Assembly: GCA_010279815.1 (NCBI GenBank)
Contig: QEOQ01000316.1
Location: 1,446,627-1,510,626, forward strand
Length of the DNA: 64,000 nt
From: Brachionus plicatilis
Lineage: Eukaryota > Rotifera > Eurotatoria > Ploima > Brachionidae
Direction: 5' to 3'
Shown: piece after piece, positions 34,077 to 45,149 of the stretch
Position numbering within the stretch: position 1 is the stretch's first letter
How the letters are laid out: every line of letters starts with the position of its first letter
The notes under the pieces: generated by a model
What the model was told of the DNA's origin: nothing
The model's input: the letters and a program-made list of their open reading frames with translations, nothing else
Databases searched by the model: none
Program-made: the position numbers and the translations under genes

Positions 34077-35072
34077 ATGAAGTCAATCTGGCAAATATTG
34101 ATGATGGTCACATTTTCAATGCATTTTAAACCAAATTTTTGTCAAAACATGAATCAATTTGAAAAGCTTATGATAAATGGATTAACAGACTTGACTGTGT
34201 CTGAACAATTTAGAGGCGCATATTCCTTCTACACTGTTCAAGGCTTGAGTCTTTTAAAATGTGCCTCTTTTTGTTCTATAAACAATAATTGTCTCATTTT
34301 TTCGAAAAGAAAATTAGAAAATAATTCCGAGTGTGAATTTTTTTCTTCTCAAAATTTGGATGAATCTGAAATAATTTCAAAAAGTTATTCATCTGTATAC
34401 AAAAAAAAACTTAGTAATTTAGAGACAGCTATTAAAACTTCAACATCCACTACTACAATAACCACAACAACTACTATAATTACAACAACAACAACCGCTG
34501 ACTTTACTTGTCTTGGTGACGATTGCTCGTGTTTTGATGGCATGAGGTGATATAAAAATATATTTTTTGTCTGAAAAACTATTTAAAATTTCAATTTTTA
34601 GTTATTTTTCAAAATCTTTAAATAAATGTGTAAAATGTAGAGATGGTTGGACAGCATACAAAAGTATTTGCTATCAGGGATTCAGTAGTGTTAAAAGATG
34701 GCAAGACTTTGTCAACTACTGTTCTTCCCTTAATTCATCACTCTTGATTGCAGACACTTCTGAAAAATTTGATTTCTTTAGACCAATATCAAAAGATCTT
34801 ACTACAGCTAGTGGAAATCAGCGTACTTGGGTAAATCATTAGTTTTATTTCAATTTATTTTTTTTTTATTTTAAATTAAGGTTTATGCCAAATATGATGT
34901 TATTGGAGTTTACCAATGGAAAAATTCAAAACCTTTAGACACTTCCTATTTTAATCCTGGATTATTAACTACTTTTACTGGATGTTTTTGTTATTATACT
35001 ACTCCATCATCACTTTTGATCATAACTGGATGCACGATGAGATCAAATGGAATTTGTGAATATGGTGACTGA
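34077..35072 (+). CDS. Secreted PAN-like/Thr-rich/C-type-lectin-like protein, copy 1
   Basis: Exons 34077-34546, 34602-34830 and 34881-35072 join in phase to 296 aa. Order: signal peptide (1-23); a PAN/apple-like segment with C62, C66, C72 and C86 (LLKCASFCSINNNCLIF); a mucin-like Thr linker (120-140); TCLGDDCSCFD; then a C-type-lectin-like domain starting DGWTAYKSICYQGF with LNSSLLIADTSEKFDFF, VIGVYQW and the terminal SNGICEYGD that corresponds to the usual ICE ending. No EPN/QPD sugar motif is visible, so binding may be calcium-independent. Probably a secreted recognition or matrix protein. The ATG at 34077 matches the start in both paralogues. The copies differ mainly in exon 3. Confidence 0.85.
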
Positions 35073-35740
35073 CATTTTTTTTAGATTGTAATTTTAGGTA
35101 ATGACAAAGGTTGTATAATTTGACGTTTTGTTTTATCTTTTTCAGTTGGTAAAATTATCTAAACCTAATTTTCAAAACGAAATGTGAAATATTTTCTTTC
35201 TGGTAACATTATTATTCATTATTCATTTGCTCATTTTAGTCAATTTAATATAGTTATTATTGGAATTTTTTTAATTTAGTAAAATAATTGTTTTAATAAT
35301 AATAAGTGCTTAGATAAAAAAAACGTTTTTTTTTTCAAATTTTTATTTTTAAATTTTGGATCCGGCACAAAGATAACTTATTTTGAAAAGTGTTTTGATC
35401 CCTAAGAACTATATTACCCCTTGTTTAGGGATGCGTGGTTTAAATTCCTAGTTTCCTATCAAAAAGACCTCGTCATGCTTGCGTTTTTAATCCACTCTTT
35501 TATAAACCCTGCTTAGTAGTCCCTAAAAGGCGCAATGCGGAAAATGGAATTCTGTAAACCAAATTCCGCTAAAATTTTAAAATATTTCCCAAATATTAAT
35601 TATAATTATCAATATCAATTCAATTTCAATTACTTTTTAAAAAATTTTAAAAAAAAATTGAGACTGAATTCATCCATCAAAGAATTTTTTGATTATTTTT
35701 CTAAATAATGTGTCAAATTTCAAGTTTTCCCATTTAACTA
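35073..35740. other. AT-rich spacer
   Basis: 3' flank of lectin copy 1. No gene or clear repeat is seen. Confidence 0.5.
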
Positions 35741-36509
35741 ATAATTTAACCTAATCGTCCGTGATGTATGGGGACGTCTTGTGGTGGATGGTGAAGGATT
35801 TATAAATAAACAAAAACTTAAATGATAATTAACTTTATTTAAACTAAATACTGAAAAACATAACTAAACTGAACTAAAAACTAATATAAATTTAACTCAA
35901 AACAATTTGTAAATAAAAAACCAAAACTAATCTTAACAATCATATGTACTTAAAATTGCTCTCCTCTTTTTAGAGAGCCACTCCGAGGCTCGGTCTTAAT
36001 GCCTCTATTCTTCGAAGTCCGGACCGTTGTCCTCGATGTCATTACCCGTCTCGTTAAATACGACACACTTAGTTCTGGTCGTACTCGACGTTTCGCTCTT
36101 GTTTCATTTCCGCTTATGGTTCAGATCCGCGTATAGGTTCAACCATATGGCCTTTGCGTTCACACCGTTCGCACCTGTCGGTCTACGTTCTTACTTCTTC
36201 TCTCCCGTCGCGCAGCCACTTGCTTATCTTGACCTCCGTGTGTGAGAAATCGTAATAATCACACTGTCTTCACTCTTTATTTTCTCGGAATTGTAAATGA
36301 TGCGACGTGTCCTGCGGGTTCACGATTCTCAGGTATCAAGTAGTTTGATACTTGATATTGTTGTTTGGGTCATAAAAGCTCACAGAACTCACCGTGTCCA
36401 GACGCTTATTAAAATAGGCTTCGATTACTCTAAAGTAGCGGATAGGCCCAACTTTATCTCTCAACTCGTCTACAAAGCAATTGAACATGAAGCTGTCGAA
36501 ATTGCCAGA
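35741..36509. other. GC-richer segment, probable retroelement remnant
   Basis: Composition is markedly more GC-rich than its surroundings between about 35950 and 36500, with no long clean ORF on either strand. It directly abuts the LTR-like repeat that begins TGTAATG at 36510, so it may be decayed internal sequence of an LTR element. No Pol motif was recognised. Confidence 0.35.
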
Positions 36510-36624
36510 TGTAATGTTTACATTAATACCCTTGGGCCGGTCTATCCGATCTACTTGTTAGATGTATTTGAACATGTATTTATGCTCCTTCTTAACTTAA
36601 ACACTCATGGTTTAGTTAATTAAC

Positions 36625-37620
36625 GGCATAGGATTAATTATAATAGATAAAAAGACATAACACTATATTAAAATATTTTTTACTAGATAAAGAAATTATT
36701 TGATAGACAAGAAAATAAAAAAAATATATAAAAAAAATGAGTGCCTATTTTTTTCTTCTTTTATTGCGCGACTCATGAACATGATCAGCATCAATTTGAT
36801 TTTTGTTTGAAGCAGCTCTTTTATTTGATTGAGTGTCTTGAAAATCGTTAACACTTTTGGTCTACCACGACCACGTTTGGGTTGAGTTGTTTCTACAGGG
36901 TTCATCATTCAGTTCATCATTCGATACAAACACACTGACATTTTCTGATTCCGCATTCAGTAGCAAGAATAATCTTTTAGGACATCTTTTTAAGCAGGTG
37001 TAGAATCTTTTTTCGCCCTCTTACTATTTTTGCGTATCTGCTCTTGTCCATTTTCTGAGTCTAGTTGAGTAATGTATTGGGTTACTTCCTTTAATCGCAA
37101 GCCTTCAACCATTAATTGATAGTCTCTGTTTTTTCCCCTACTTTTCTTGACAGTCTGTTCAGTTGCATTCAGAAGGAGAAATAGGGCGAGTTTGTCGTTG
37201 AGCCACTTCGTATGTTTCTTCACTGCTAGGTTCGGTGTTCTCCGAACTAGTCAAATTCGAAGAGTCTGTGTCGGGATTCATCATTTTTCAATTGTCTTAT
37301 TAAGTAATTAGTAAAGTAAAGTAAAGCTAAGAGAATTTGAAATGGATTTACCTATATTTGATCGAGTTTAATAAATTAGCTAATAAATCAAATATTGAGT
37401 AACTATTCAATTATATCAAGTATTAATCACATCTAGTTAATTAATAAAATTATCTAGCATTTTAATTTTTTACTCTATGAATGTGTCTATTAATTCTATT
37501 AGATAATAATTTTTTCTAGGTGTTAAATTTATTATCTAGTAAATAATTTTTATTTAGTACATTTAATACATTTTATCTAGTAAGTTCATCTTTTTATATA
37601 GTATACATTAATATTATGTG
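36625..37620. mobile_element. TIR element (996 bp) with 10-bp target duplication
   Basis: Inserted in the LTR-like repeat. GTTAATTAAC occurs at 36615-36624 and 37621-37630 but once in the empty-site copy at 57911-57920. The ends (GGCATAGGATTAATTATAATAG on the left; inverse of CACATAATATTAATGTATAC on the right) are imperfect inverted repeats with shared ACTAGATAAA subterminal motifs. A target duplication of 9-10 bp suggests a MULE-type integration. The interior carries minus-strand AT-hook ORFs, not a transposase. Confidence 0.8.
36696..37285 (-). pseudogene. AT-hook ORF pieces inside the TIR element
   Basis: Three minus-strand fragments: 37163-37285 (MMNPDTDSSNLTSSENTEP, acidic), an overlapping frame at 36990-37223 (charged, KNSKRAKKD) and 36696-36908 (MMNPVETTQPKRGRGRPK). 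KRGRGRPK is a canonical AT-hook core. Frames are broken between the pieces, so this is either a decayed gene or short separate ORFs. Both end fragments begin MMNP, which hints at an internal duplication. Confidence 0.45.
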
Positions 37621-38269
37621 GTTAATTAACTCCAGTGATATTGGCAAAGATGTCGCTATATCACACTTTCCCCGTTTTTATAAAGCGAAAGCAAGGGAAC
37701 TGTCGACCATTGTGACCACTGCCGGATCACTAATGACCGGGACCATCTAAAGACTTTTATTTTTCCTAAGCACTAATTGACACTCGTCAGGTAGTCGTTG
37801 CACGCACTATTAACATTACTGCCTCCAAGAAGCACTTTTATTAGTCTTCTGGGGCTTTTATCATCGTTGCCAGATGAAATGTAGTTGGACTTTATTTAAA
37901 AATTTTCTGTCAAATGTCCAAGTCCAGGCTTTTAGTTTTGAATACTGAAGAAGAAGAATTGTGAAGACATTTATGCTAAAATTGGAAGAAAATTCTGATA
38001 AATGGCAAATCTATTGCATTAGACAACCAAAGAGTATATGAATTATTTGATATGAAGCCTGATGTAGGTCCGGTCTTCGACTTTTTTTGGGACTCTAAAC
38101 AACTCTGGCTTAGAAAAACCACATCTAGAGTTAATTTTTCTCTATCGCAAATTAATTAAATAAAATTAAATAAATTATGCCTATACAAATTATTCAAAAT
38201 TTCATTCGATTCAAATGAACCTAATGTAGTCAATAATGTGCTCAAAAATGGGGTCTTTTTAACCTCCAT

Positions 38270-38800
38270 CATAGATTGGTAAAAAAATTATCTTTATTTG
38301 TGATAAAAATTTTTATTTTTAAGAATCCACCCAATTTGGCACAAGAATTAAAATTTAACTTTGAGAGAAAACTGCCTTACAATTTAAGGAATAAATGCAA
38401 TTTAATTCAACCAATTGTTAAACGACGAGCTGGAGAATATACATTCACTTATTTTTTCACTAACCTTGTGAATAAACTTTTTATAAATTTTTTTAAACAG
38501 AAATTTTTGTTAAAAGATTTTAAGATGTTTTTATCAAATAATTTAGATAAATTTGTAGATATTTGTAAAATTGAGTCTCAAAATTTAAACTTTAACATAA
38601 AAAATTCATATCTTTTTTTCTGAAATTTTTATTTTGTATTTTTGTATTTTTTTATTATTTTATAATTTTATAAATTTGTTATAATTTGAAAAATTCATGT
38701 AACTTTTTCAAATTGAAATTAGAAAATTAACTGCCAATTTGATTGTCAGATAGACATATGTCTTTTTTAATTTTCGTTTAAATAAATAAATAAAAAATAA
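38270..38800 (+). pseudogene. LINE RT C-terminus fragment with 3' tail
   Basis: Open frame 38276-38623 encodes PYNLRNKCNLIQPIVKRR, AGEYTFTYFFTNLVNKLF and LKDFKMFLSNNL, the usual extreme C-terminal pattern of non-LTR reverse transcriptases. It is followed by a TAAATAAATAAATAAA tail at about 38778. It is 5'-truncated with no RT core. Confidence 0.65.
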
Positions 38801-38939
38801 TAAATGAATCGCAAATTAATTTTTATAAGTTATTAACTCCTTCAATTTGGTTTGTAGTAAACCCAGTGAAATGATTAAAATTTTTTAATTTTTTATTTAT
38901 TTTATTTTATCTTATTTAACTTAATTTTTTTCATACATT

Positions 38940-38990
38940 TTTATTCTGAAGGAGCATTAACTCAGTACAGATTGACAAATAAATAAATGA
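38940..38990 (+). repeat. LINE 3'-end fragment
   Basis: TTCTGAAGGAGCATTAACTC followed by AGTACAGA and an AAATAAATAAATG tail. This is the conserved 3' terminus of the LINE family at 42-53 kb. Confidence 0.7.
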
Positions 38991-40937
38991 ATTATTTAAA
39001 AGATAAAAAAAGAATTTTCAAATTAAACTGATTCTTTTTCACTAAGAATTTAATTTCAAATTTGAAAATGCTTGCAATATTACTTAAAAATTATTTTTTT
39101 TATTTAAAAGTTAAAAAGATTTGCTTTTTTTCAATGTTATTTCAAAATTGGATACATTTTATAATTCAAACACAAAAAATTAAACCAATTGAATATTTAA
39201 ATAAAAAATAAACTTCTGAAATACCATTAAATATCAGAAATTACTTGAGAACTTTCTTTTTAATTTTGCTAATTTTTGATCATGACCATTTAGATTTGAT
39301 AAAAAAAACTTCAATTGTAACCCATTATTAGTAATATTAAATTGTATGACCAAAAAAAATTTTAGCAATTTGGTCAATTTGGTCTGAAAACTAAAAACAA
39401 TGAAAATTTTAAGGCGAATATTGGGATTTTTTAAAATTTTTGAGTTTTAAACTATTCTTACAATTACAAAAATATCAAGTATGAGTTTATGATCATTCAA
39501 ACTAATAAATTTAGTTTAAAAATAAAATTTACAATTTAACCATATTTGTAAATTTTAGAAAGAATCTTGTCAAATAAAATGTTAAATAAGAACACTTTTA
39601 TAATATTTTTAATTTCAAAAGCTTTTTGCTAAACTTTAGGGTAACATTAATGATAAGAAAAATTATGACGTTTTTTTTTAATTTAAAGTTAAATTTGAAA
39701 TAAATGAAAAAAAACAAAAAAAATTATTGATCAATTAAATTAATTGGGTTACATCATGTGCCTCTTTTTTTCAACTAACTAATTGAGTTATTGATTGTAG
39801 AACTAACAATTTGTTCGGATCTGACAGAATTGCTTGTAACATTCCATTTTAAATACTTATCAAACATATTCGATATACCCATTGATTACGTTGTTTCGAA
39901 GCCATCTCTTAGTATCTTTTTGAATATAAAGCATAACGTTGAGATTTGTACGATGTATTAAAATCTAGGCTCTTTGAAGTGCATTCAGCTGAAATAGCGC
40001 TTCCTATCCATTCCATTTTCTATACCTCCTTTGCACGCAATGTAACATTCTCAATTAAACCTAAATTAAGTTCTCTAAGACAATCCACTAATGCCTCATA
40101 AGTTTAAAACGCCTCATACGTGATATTCTCTTCTATTCGCTTTTTCGGAATCACTTCTTCTTTTTCGTTTTCAGTATTGTTTACCATCATTAAAAACTGG
40201 AGCGATAATCTATTTTGATTCGGATTGAGATTCTAAGTTTTGAGTCATTTTCAAATTTTTTATAATTTTAGGATTTGATTTTAATAAAATTTATAAAATT
40301 TTCCACAATAGAACTCATGTAAATTATGTTTCAAATAGTCACTAATTAAATGTTTAATTAATTAATATGTCTAAACTTTTAACTAATAAAATGAAATCAA
40401 CAACTTTTGCAAATAAAAAAACGGCAAATATAAATTAATTAGCTTTTTTATGATCTGCTATTTAAAAAAAATATATTTGCTACTTGAAGAATAAATTTAC
40501 TAAACGAGAAATTTTAAGGCAAAATGATTTCCAAAGGCTCACAAATTTATCAGCGCCAGTTTTTAAATCAATAATATAAATTTTAAAAAAAACTAAAAAT
40601 GTAATCTTATTTTGAATAAAAATTATAAACATAAAACGGTAAAATAGACGTAAAAAGTTCTTAAATAAAAAATGTCAATTTAATATAAAAGCTTGAAAGA
40701 GAGGAAATAAAAATTTTATATAGAAAAATCACGAAGAAAAATATTTAATTAAGTATTAAAATCGAAAAATATAATTGATTATTTTGAGTATCATTGATTT
40801 TTATTTTAAAAAATTTATCAAGAGCTAAATAGATTTTTTTTAATAAAAATTTAATAACGAAAATTTTCATTTAAAAAAAAAATTTTGAGTATGAATTGAC
40901 TTAAAACATTTCTCTAAAAAATTACATAAATACAAGA
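38991..40937. other. AT-rich region with a decayed ORF
   Basis: About 2 kb. Apart from a broken minus-strand reading (39883-40190) there is only low-complexity DNA. Confidence 0.5.
39883..40190 (-). pseudogene. Decayed minus-strand ORF of unknown origin
   Basis: From the ATG at 40190 the frame reads MMVNNTENEKEEVIPKKRIE then YEALVDCLRELNLG and a further stretch, with at least two in-frame stops. Coding-like composition in an AT desert suggests a dead transposon ORF, but I cannot name the family. Confidence 0.3.
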
Positions 40938-41933
40938 ATGAAATCAATCTGGCAATTGTTGATGATGGTCACATTTTCAATGCATTTTAAACCAAATTTT
41001 TGTCAAAACATGAATCAATTTGAAAAGCTTTTGATAAACGGATCAACAGACTTGACTGTGTCTGAACAATTTAGAGGCGCATATTCCTTCTACACTGTTC
41101 AAGGCTTGAGTCTTTTAAAATGTGCCTCTTTTTGTTCTATAAACAATAATTGTCTCATTTTTTCGAAAAGAAAATTAGAAAATAATTCCGAGTGTGAATT
41201 TTTTTCTTTTCAAAATTTGGATAAATCTGAAATAATTTCAAAAAGTTATTCATCTGTATACAGAAAAAAACTTAATAATTTAGAGACAACTATTACAACT
41301 ACAACATCCACTACTACAATAACCACAACAACAACTACAATTACAACAACAACAACCGCTGACTATACTTGTCTTGGTGACGATTGCTCGTGTTTTGATA
41401 GCATGAGGTGATATAAAAATATTTTTTTTGTCTGAAAAACTATTTAAAATTTCAATTTTTAGTTTTTTTTCAAAATCTTTAAATAAATGTGTAAAATGTA
41501 GAGATGGTTGGACAGCATACAAAAGTATTTGCTATCAGGGATTCAGTAGTGTTAAAAGATGGCAAGACTTTGTCAACTACTGTTCTTCCCTTAATTCATC
41601 ACTCTTGATTGCAGACACTTCTGAAAAATTTGACTTCTTTAGACCAATATCAAAAGATCTTACTACAGCTAGTGGAAATCAGCGTACTTGGGTAAATCAT
41701 TAGTTTTATTTCAATTTATTTTTTTTTTATTTGAAATTAAGGTTTATGCTAAATATGACGTTATTGGAGTTTACCAATGGAACAATTTGAACACAATTAA
41801 TTCATCATTTTTTGATAATGGATTATTATCAAGTAACACTGGATGTTTTTGCTTTTATAAAACTCCTAGTTCTTTATTGATTATCACTGGGTGTTCTCTT
41901 ACTTCAAATGGTATATGTGAATATGGTGATTAG
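40938..41933 (+). CDS. Secreted PAN-like/Thr-rich/C-type-lectin-like protein, copy 2
   Basis: Exons 40938-41407, 41463-41691 and 41742-41933, identical in length to copy 1 (470, 229 and 192 bp). Domain order is the same. By eye, exons 1-2 differ from copy 1 at 14 of about 234 residues and intron 1 at only one or two bases, while exon 3 differs at about 18 of 63 residues. The divergence starts right after GVYQW, in the long-loop half of the lectin-like fold. Sequence upstream of the ATG is unrelated to copy 1. A LINE in reverse orientation begins about 100 bp downstream. Confidence 0.85.
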
Positions 41934-42109
41934 TTTTGTGTTGTTCACAATCAATTTTGACGTAAATAAAATTATGAAAGATCGTGTTGATTCTACAAAA
42001 TTTAAATTTTTTATTTTGTCTTAATAAAATAATTATTATTTATTTATTTGTTTTCTGTACCGAGCTAAAGTTCCTTCAGAATAAGTAAAAAAGTATAATA
42101 AAAAAAATA

Positions 42110-42861
42110 CAGAGTTGGGATACTGACAGTATCAGTATATTTCAGTATTCAGTATTACTGATACTGATCGTTTAAATATTGCTACTGACTGGTTTTGATA
42201 ATCAGTATTTAAGTATTACTGGAAAATACTGAAAATTAGAAAAAAAATTTAAAAATGTCAAATTAATTTTGAAACATAATTTTTTTTTTGTTTCATCAAT
42301 TTACATGTTTATGTAAAATGGATAGAATTTTTTAAAAACAAACAAAAATAAAAGGGGCGGTTAATAGTATCCAGGGAAATTTTTTGTATTCAGGCTACCT
42401 CAGCAAAGATCGAACAGGTATTTTCGGTATCTGGATTTTTAATGAGACCACATCGAAGTCGATTCACATACAATAACCTTTCAAATTTGATGTTCTTAAA
42501 ATGTATTAAGGATTACCTATAAAAATAAAAATTCTATTTTTTTTTGTTAAATTTAAAAAAAAAATTAAAATAAGTCCGATATAAACTTTATTCGTTTGTT
42601 TTTGTATTTTAATCTGAATGGTCACAAAATTGACAAAAAGACTGAAATATATTTTATTAGAAAATTTATATTTTTTTTAAAAACATGATTTTATACTGAT
42701 AGCCTTAATACTGGTACTGGCTGATTTCGATACTGAATTTCATCCTCAATACTGAATACTGGCTGATACTGAAGGCCTCAATACTGATACTGACTGATAC
42801 TGATTGGGCCTAATACTGTTACTGACTGATACTGATTTTTCTTATACTGTTCCCAAGTCTT
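42110..42861 (+). mobile_element. hAT element remnant
   Basis: The ends CAGAGTTGGGATACTG and the inverse of AGACTTGGGAACAGTATA form imperfect TIRs. Both subterminal regions are packed with ACTGATACTGA-type motifs. The centre (42405-42520) reads ATSAKIEQVFSVSGFLMRP and NLSNLMFLKCIKDYL, the hAT C-terminal dimerisation domain. All upstream transposase sequence is gone. Nested in LINE copy A. Confidence 0.85.
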
Positions 42862-43072
42862 AAAAAAAAAATAAAAATGAAATGAAAAAAATGAAATTAA
42901 AGTTAATAAAATGAGATAAAAAAAGGATCATAATAAAGTAAATAAGCTAAAAAAAATGAAACTTGAAAAGACATAAACTGGAAAAGATTGTTACATGTGG
43001 CACATGTTTAAATAGTTCAAGTTTCAGGAAAAAAAGAAGAAATAGTAATGTAGCAATTACACAATGAAGTTG

Positions 43073-44971
43073 ACTGCGTATTAAAATAGCAATGATCAAA
43101 ATAAGACAATCAAAATAGCATAATCAAAATAAAAAAAAAAATAGAAAAAAAACATAATTGATTCGAATGTTTCAAAATGACATGAATCACTTTGAAATGA
43201 TCAAATTAACATAACAGTAAAATAGCAAACAAAATTTATTATTTCTTACACATTTTTGTAATGGATGAACTTGCTAGCAATTTAAACTCATTAGAGTTAC
43301 ACTCTATTGAGCCGAGCGATGAAAAAGCGGCTATTACTCTTTCTCAAAAAAAATCTCCACAACTTTATCACCTTGGTTATTATTTTAAACGTTCATATGC
43401 TTGCAAAGAAACAACTAAAGTATCTTGGCGTTGTATTGTAAATAGCTGCAAAGCGGCTGGATATACAATTACAGAAACAGTTGGAATTAAATGTGATTAT
43501 TACATAATAAATGGTAAGCATTTAGAACAACCAGATGTTACTAAATTCGAGCTGTTAGAACGACGACGTCTAATCAAAGAGAGGGCTGCAAATTCAGATG
43601 ATAAAGCGAGGAAAATTTTAAGTTTAGTTGAAAAGCCACACGATGATCACGTAGTAGTACATTTGCCGTCCTATAGTGCCGATAGACAGGTTATTCAAAG
43701 GGTGCAAAAAAAGACTAGACCTGACTATCCAAAAGAGCCAGAGACTCTATCTGATATTAGTTTACCTGATTGGTTACATACTACTCTAAAAGACGAACAA
43801 TTTATGTTATACGACTCAGGAGTCGAAGACGCTGAACGTTTTTTTATTTTTGCAACATTATCTAATATAGCTCTAGTTGAAAACAATGATGTGTTTTGTG
43901 ATGGTACATTTAGCGTTGCTCCAAAACCATTTTTACAAGTATATACATTCCATGTTATGTTAGAGAAGCACTCATTTCCGGTCATTTATGTATTTTTGCC
44001 AAGGAAAACTCAAAGTATTTATACACGTATGCTAAAGAAATTAAGTGAATATCTGACGGTTCACCCGAAATCTATCACGAGTGATTTTGAAAAAGCTTTT
44101 TTAAATGCGGTCGATGGTATATTCCCGCAAACTAAAATTTACGGCTGCTATTTTCATTTTAAACAGTCCATGTGGCGGAAAATTCAAGAATTGGGTTTAA
44201 GTACTGATTATGTTAAGAATGTGAAAATTTATAAGGCTTTGGTAATGCCACAATGTTTAGCATATCTGCCTGTTGATGATGTTGTGGAAGCTTTTAAAGA
44301 AACTAGGTTGTTTGTTGAAAGTACTGTTACTGATGAACGTATATCGAAATTTTATGATTATTTAAATGAATACTATTTAGAGAAAATTAAAATAACTCGT
44401 GCTCGTTTTAATAAGCGAGTTGAAACAAAAATTGATCCTATGTTTCCAATCGGATTGTGGAACATAAATAGTCGTTTGTTAGACGATTTACCAAGAACTA
44501 ACAATTTTTGTGAGTCTTGGCATAACTCATTTTCAGGTATCTTAAACAACCACCCTTTAATATATCAGTTAGTGGATTCACTTAGAAACGAACAAAATAA
44601 AATGGAAAACAATATATTAAAATTAAGAACCGGTAAATTACAATCAAAGTGTGTTAAAAGTGAAATAAATTCTGTGATGAAAATATTGTCAAGTTATGAT
44701 CGAAACAAGAAATTGGAGACGATTAAAGATTTAAGTTTACTATAAACAAAAAAATAATTGATTAATTGACAATTTATTCTTCTTTTTTTTTTTCTTCAAT
44801 AAAGCTATTATGATTATGTTATTTTGATTGTTTTATTTTATTTTTACGTCATTATGAACATTTTTATTTTGAACTTGTCATTTTACAGGTAATGTCATTT
44901 TGAACATTCTATTTTGATACCTTGTCATTATGAGCATTTTATTTTAATCACTGCTATTTTGATAATTTACC
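43073..44971 (+). mobile_element. Intact MULE 1, with 9-bp target duplication
   Basis: ATGAAGTTG occurs at 43064-43072 and 44972-44980, while the homologous uninterrupted LINE (49290-49300, complement) has the site once. Terminal inverted repeats share AAAATAGCAATGATCAAAATA on the left, with the inverse form TATTTTAATCACTGCTATTTT near the right end. Repeated CAAAATAG and TTTTGA motifs lie on both subterminal sides. It encloses a full-length transposase gene. Confidence 0.92.
43261..44745 (+). CDS. MULE transposase (FLYWCH plus MULE domain)
   Basis: Single-exon ORF of 494 aa. The N-terminus has a FLYWCH-type zinc-binding segment (WRCIVNSCKAAGYTI with a downstream His). The catalytic part fits the MULE/Mutator DDE domain: D214 in CDGTFSVAP, D275 in TSDFEKAFLNA, C296 and H299 in GCYFHFKQSMWRK, and E418 in NFCESWHN. 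No stop or frameshift. It would cut and paste its element using 9-bp staggered sites. Likely active or very recently active. A second, diverged MULE lies at 55166-57022. Confidence 0.93.
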   Translation: MDELASNLNSLELHSIEPSDEKAAITLSQKKSPQLYHLGYYFKRSYACKETTKVSWRCIVNSCKAAGYTITETVGIKCDYYIINGKHLEQPDVTKFELLERRRLIKERAANSDDKARKILSLVEKPHDDHVVVHLPSYSADRQVIQRVQKKTRPDYPKEPETLSDISLPDWLHTTLKDEQFMLYDSGVEDAERFFIFATLSNIALVENNDVFCDGTFSVAPKPFLQVYTFHVMLEKHSFPVIYVFLPRKTQSIYTRMLKKLSEYLTVHPKSITSDFEKAFLNAVDGIFPQTKIYGCYFHFKQSMWRKIQELGLSTDYVKNVKIYKALVMPQCLAYLPVDDVVEAFKETRLFVESTVTDERISKFYDYLNEYYLEKIKITRARFNKRVETKIDPMFPIGLWNINSRLLDDLPRTNNFCESWHNSFSGILNNHPLIYQLVDSLRNEQNKMENNILKLRTGKLQSKCVKSEINSVMKILSSYDRNKKLETIKDLSLL

Positions 44972-45149
44972 ATGAAGTTGGGTATTCAATTCAATCTTGA
45001 TTCGAAATCTTCTTTGTATTCCTTCACCAGTCTTACAACCAATGGAATAGAATGACTCAGTCCTGTCCCTACATATCTCTCACTCAATTCAAAAAGCCGA
45101 ATTATTAAAAAAGACTTATATTTTACGCTGATACTAAATTTATTTATCT

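Larger units (their letters stand above)
36510..37668 (+). mobile_element. LTR-like repeat interrupted by a TIR element
   Basis: TGTAATGTTTACATTA at 36510 through GTTAATTAAC (36615-36624), and then GTTAATTAACTCCAGTGATA (37621) to TATCACA, reproduce the uninterrupted 150-bp repeat at 57805-57954. The middle 36625-37620 is a foreign insertion. TG...CA ends suggest an LTR, but no polymerase was recognised nearby. Confidence 0.6.
42035..45105 (-). mobile_element. LINE copy A (reverse), split by hAT and MULE insertions
   Basis: Minus-strand LINE whose 3' terminus (complement of CTGAAGG.ACTTTAGCTCGG) lies at 42055-42082. The last part of ORF2 and the 3' UTR are spread over 42862-43072 and 44972-45105, matching 49190-49420 of LINE copy C. 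A hAT remnant (42110-42861) and an intact MULE (43073-44971) are nested in it. It is 5'-truncated within the ORF2 C-terminus. Confidence 0.85.

Noticed and set aside
36027..36623. Plus-strand ORFs in the GC-richer segment
   Set aside because: No recognisable Gag or Pol motif, and the second ORF runs into the LTR-like repeat; treated as retroelement debris.
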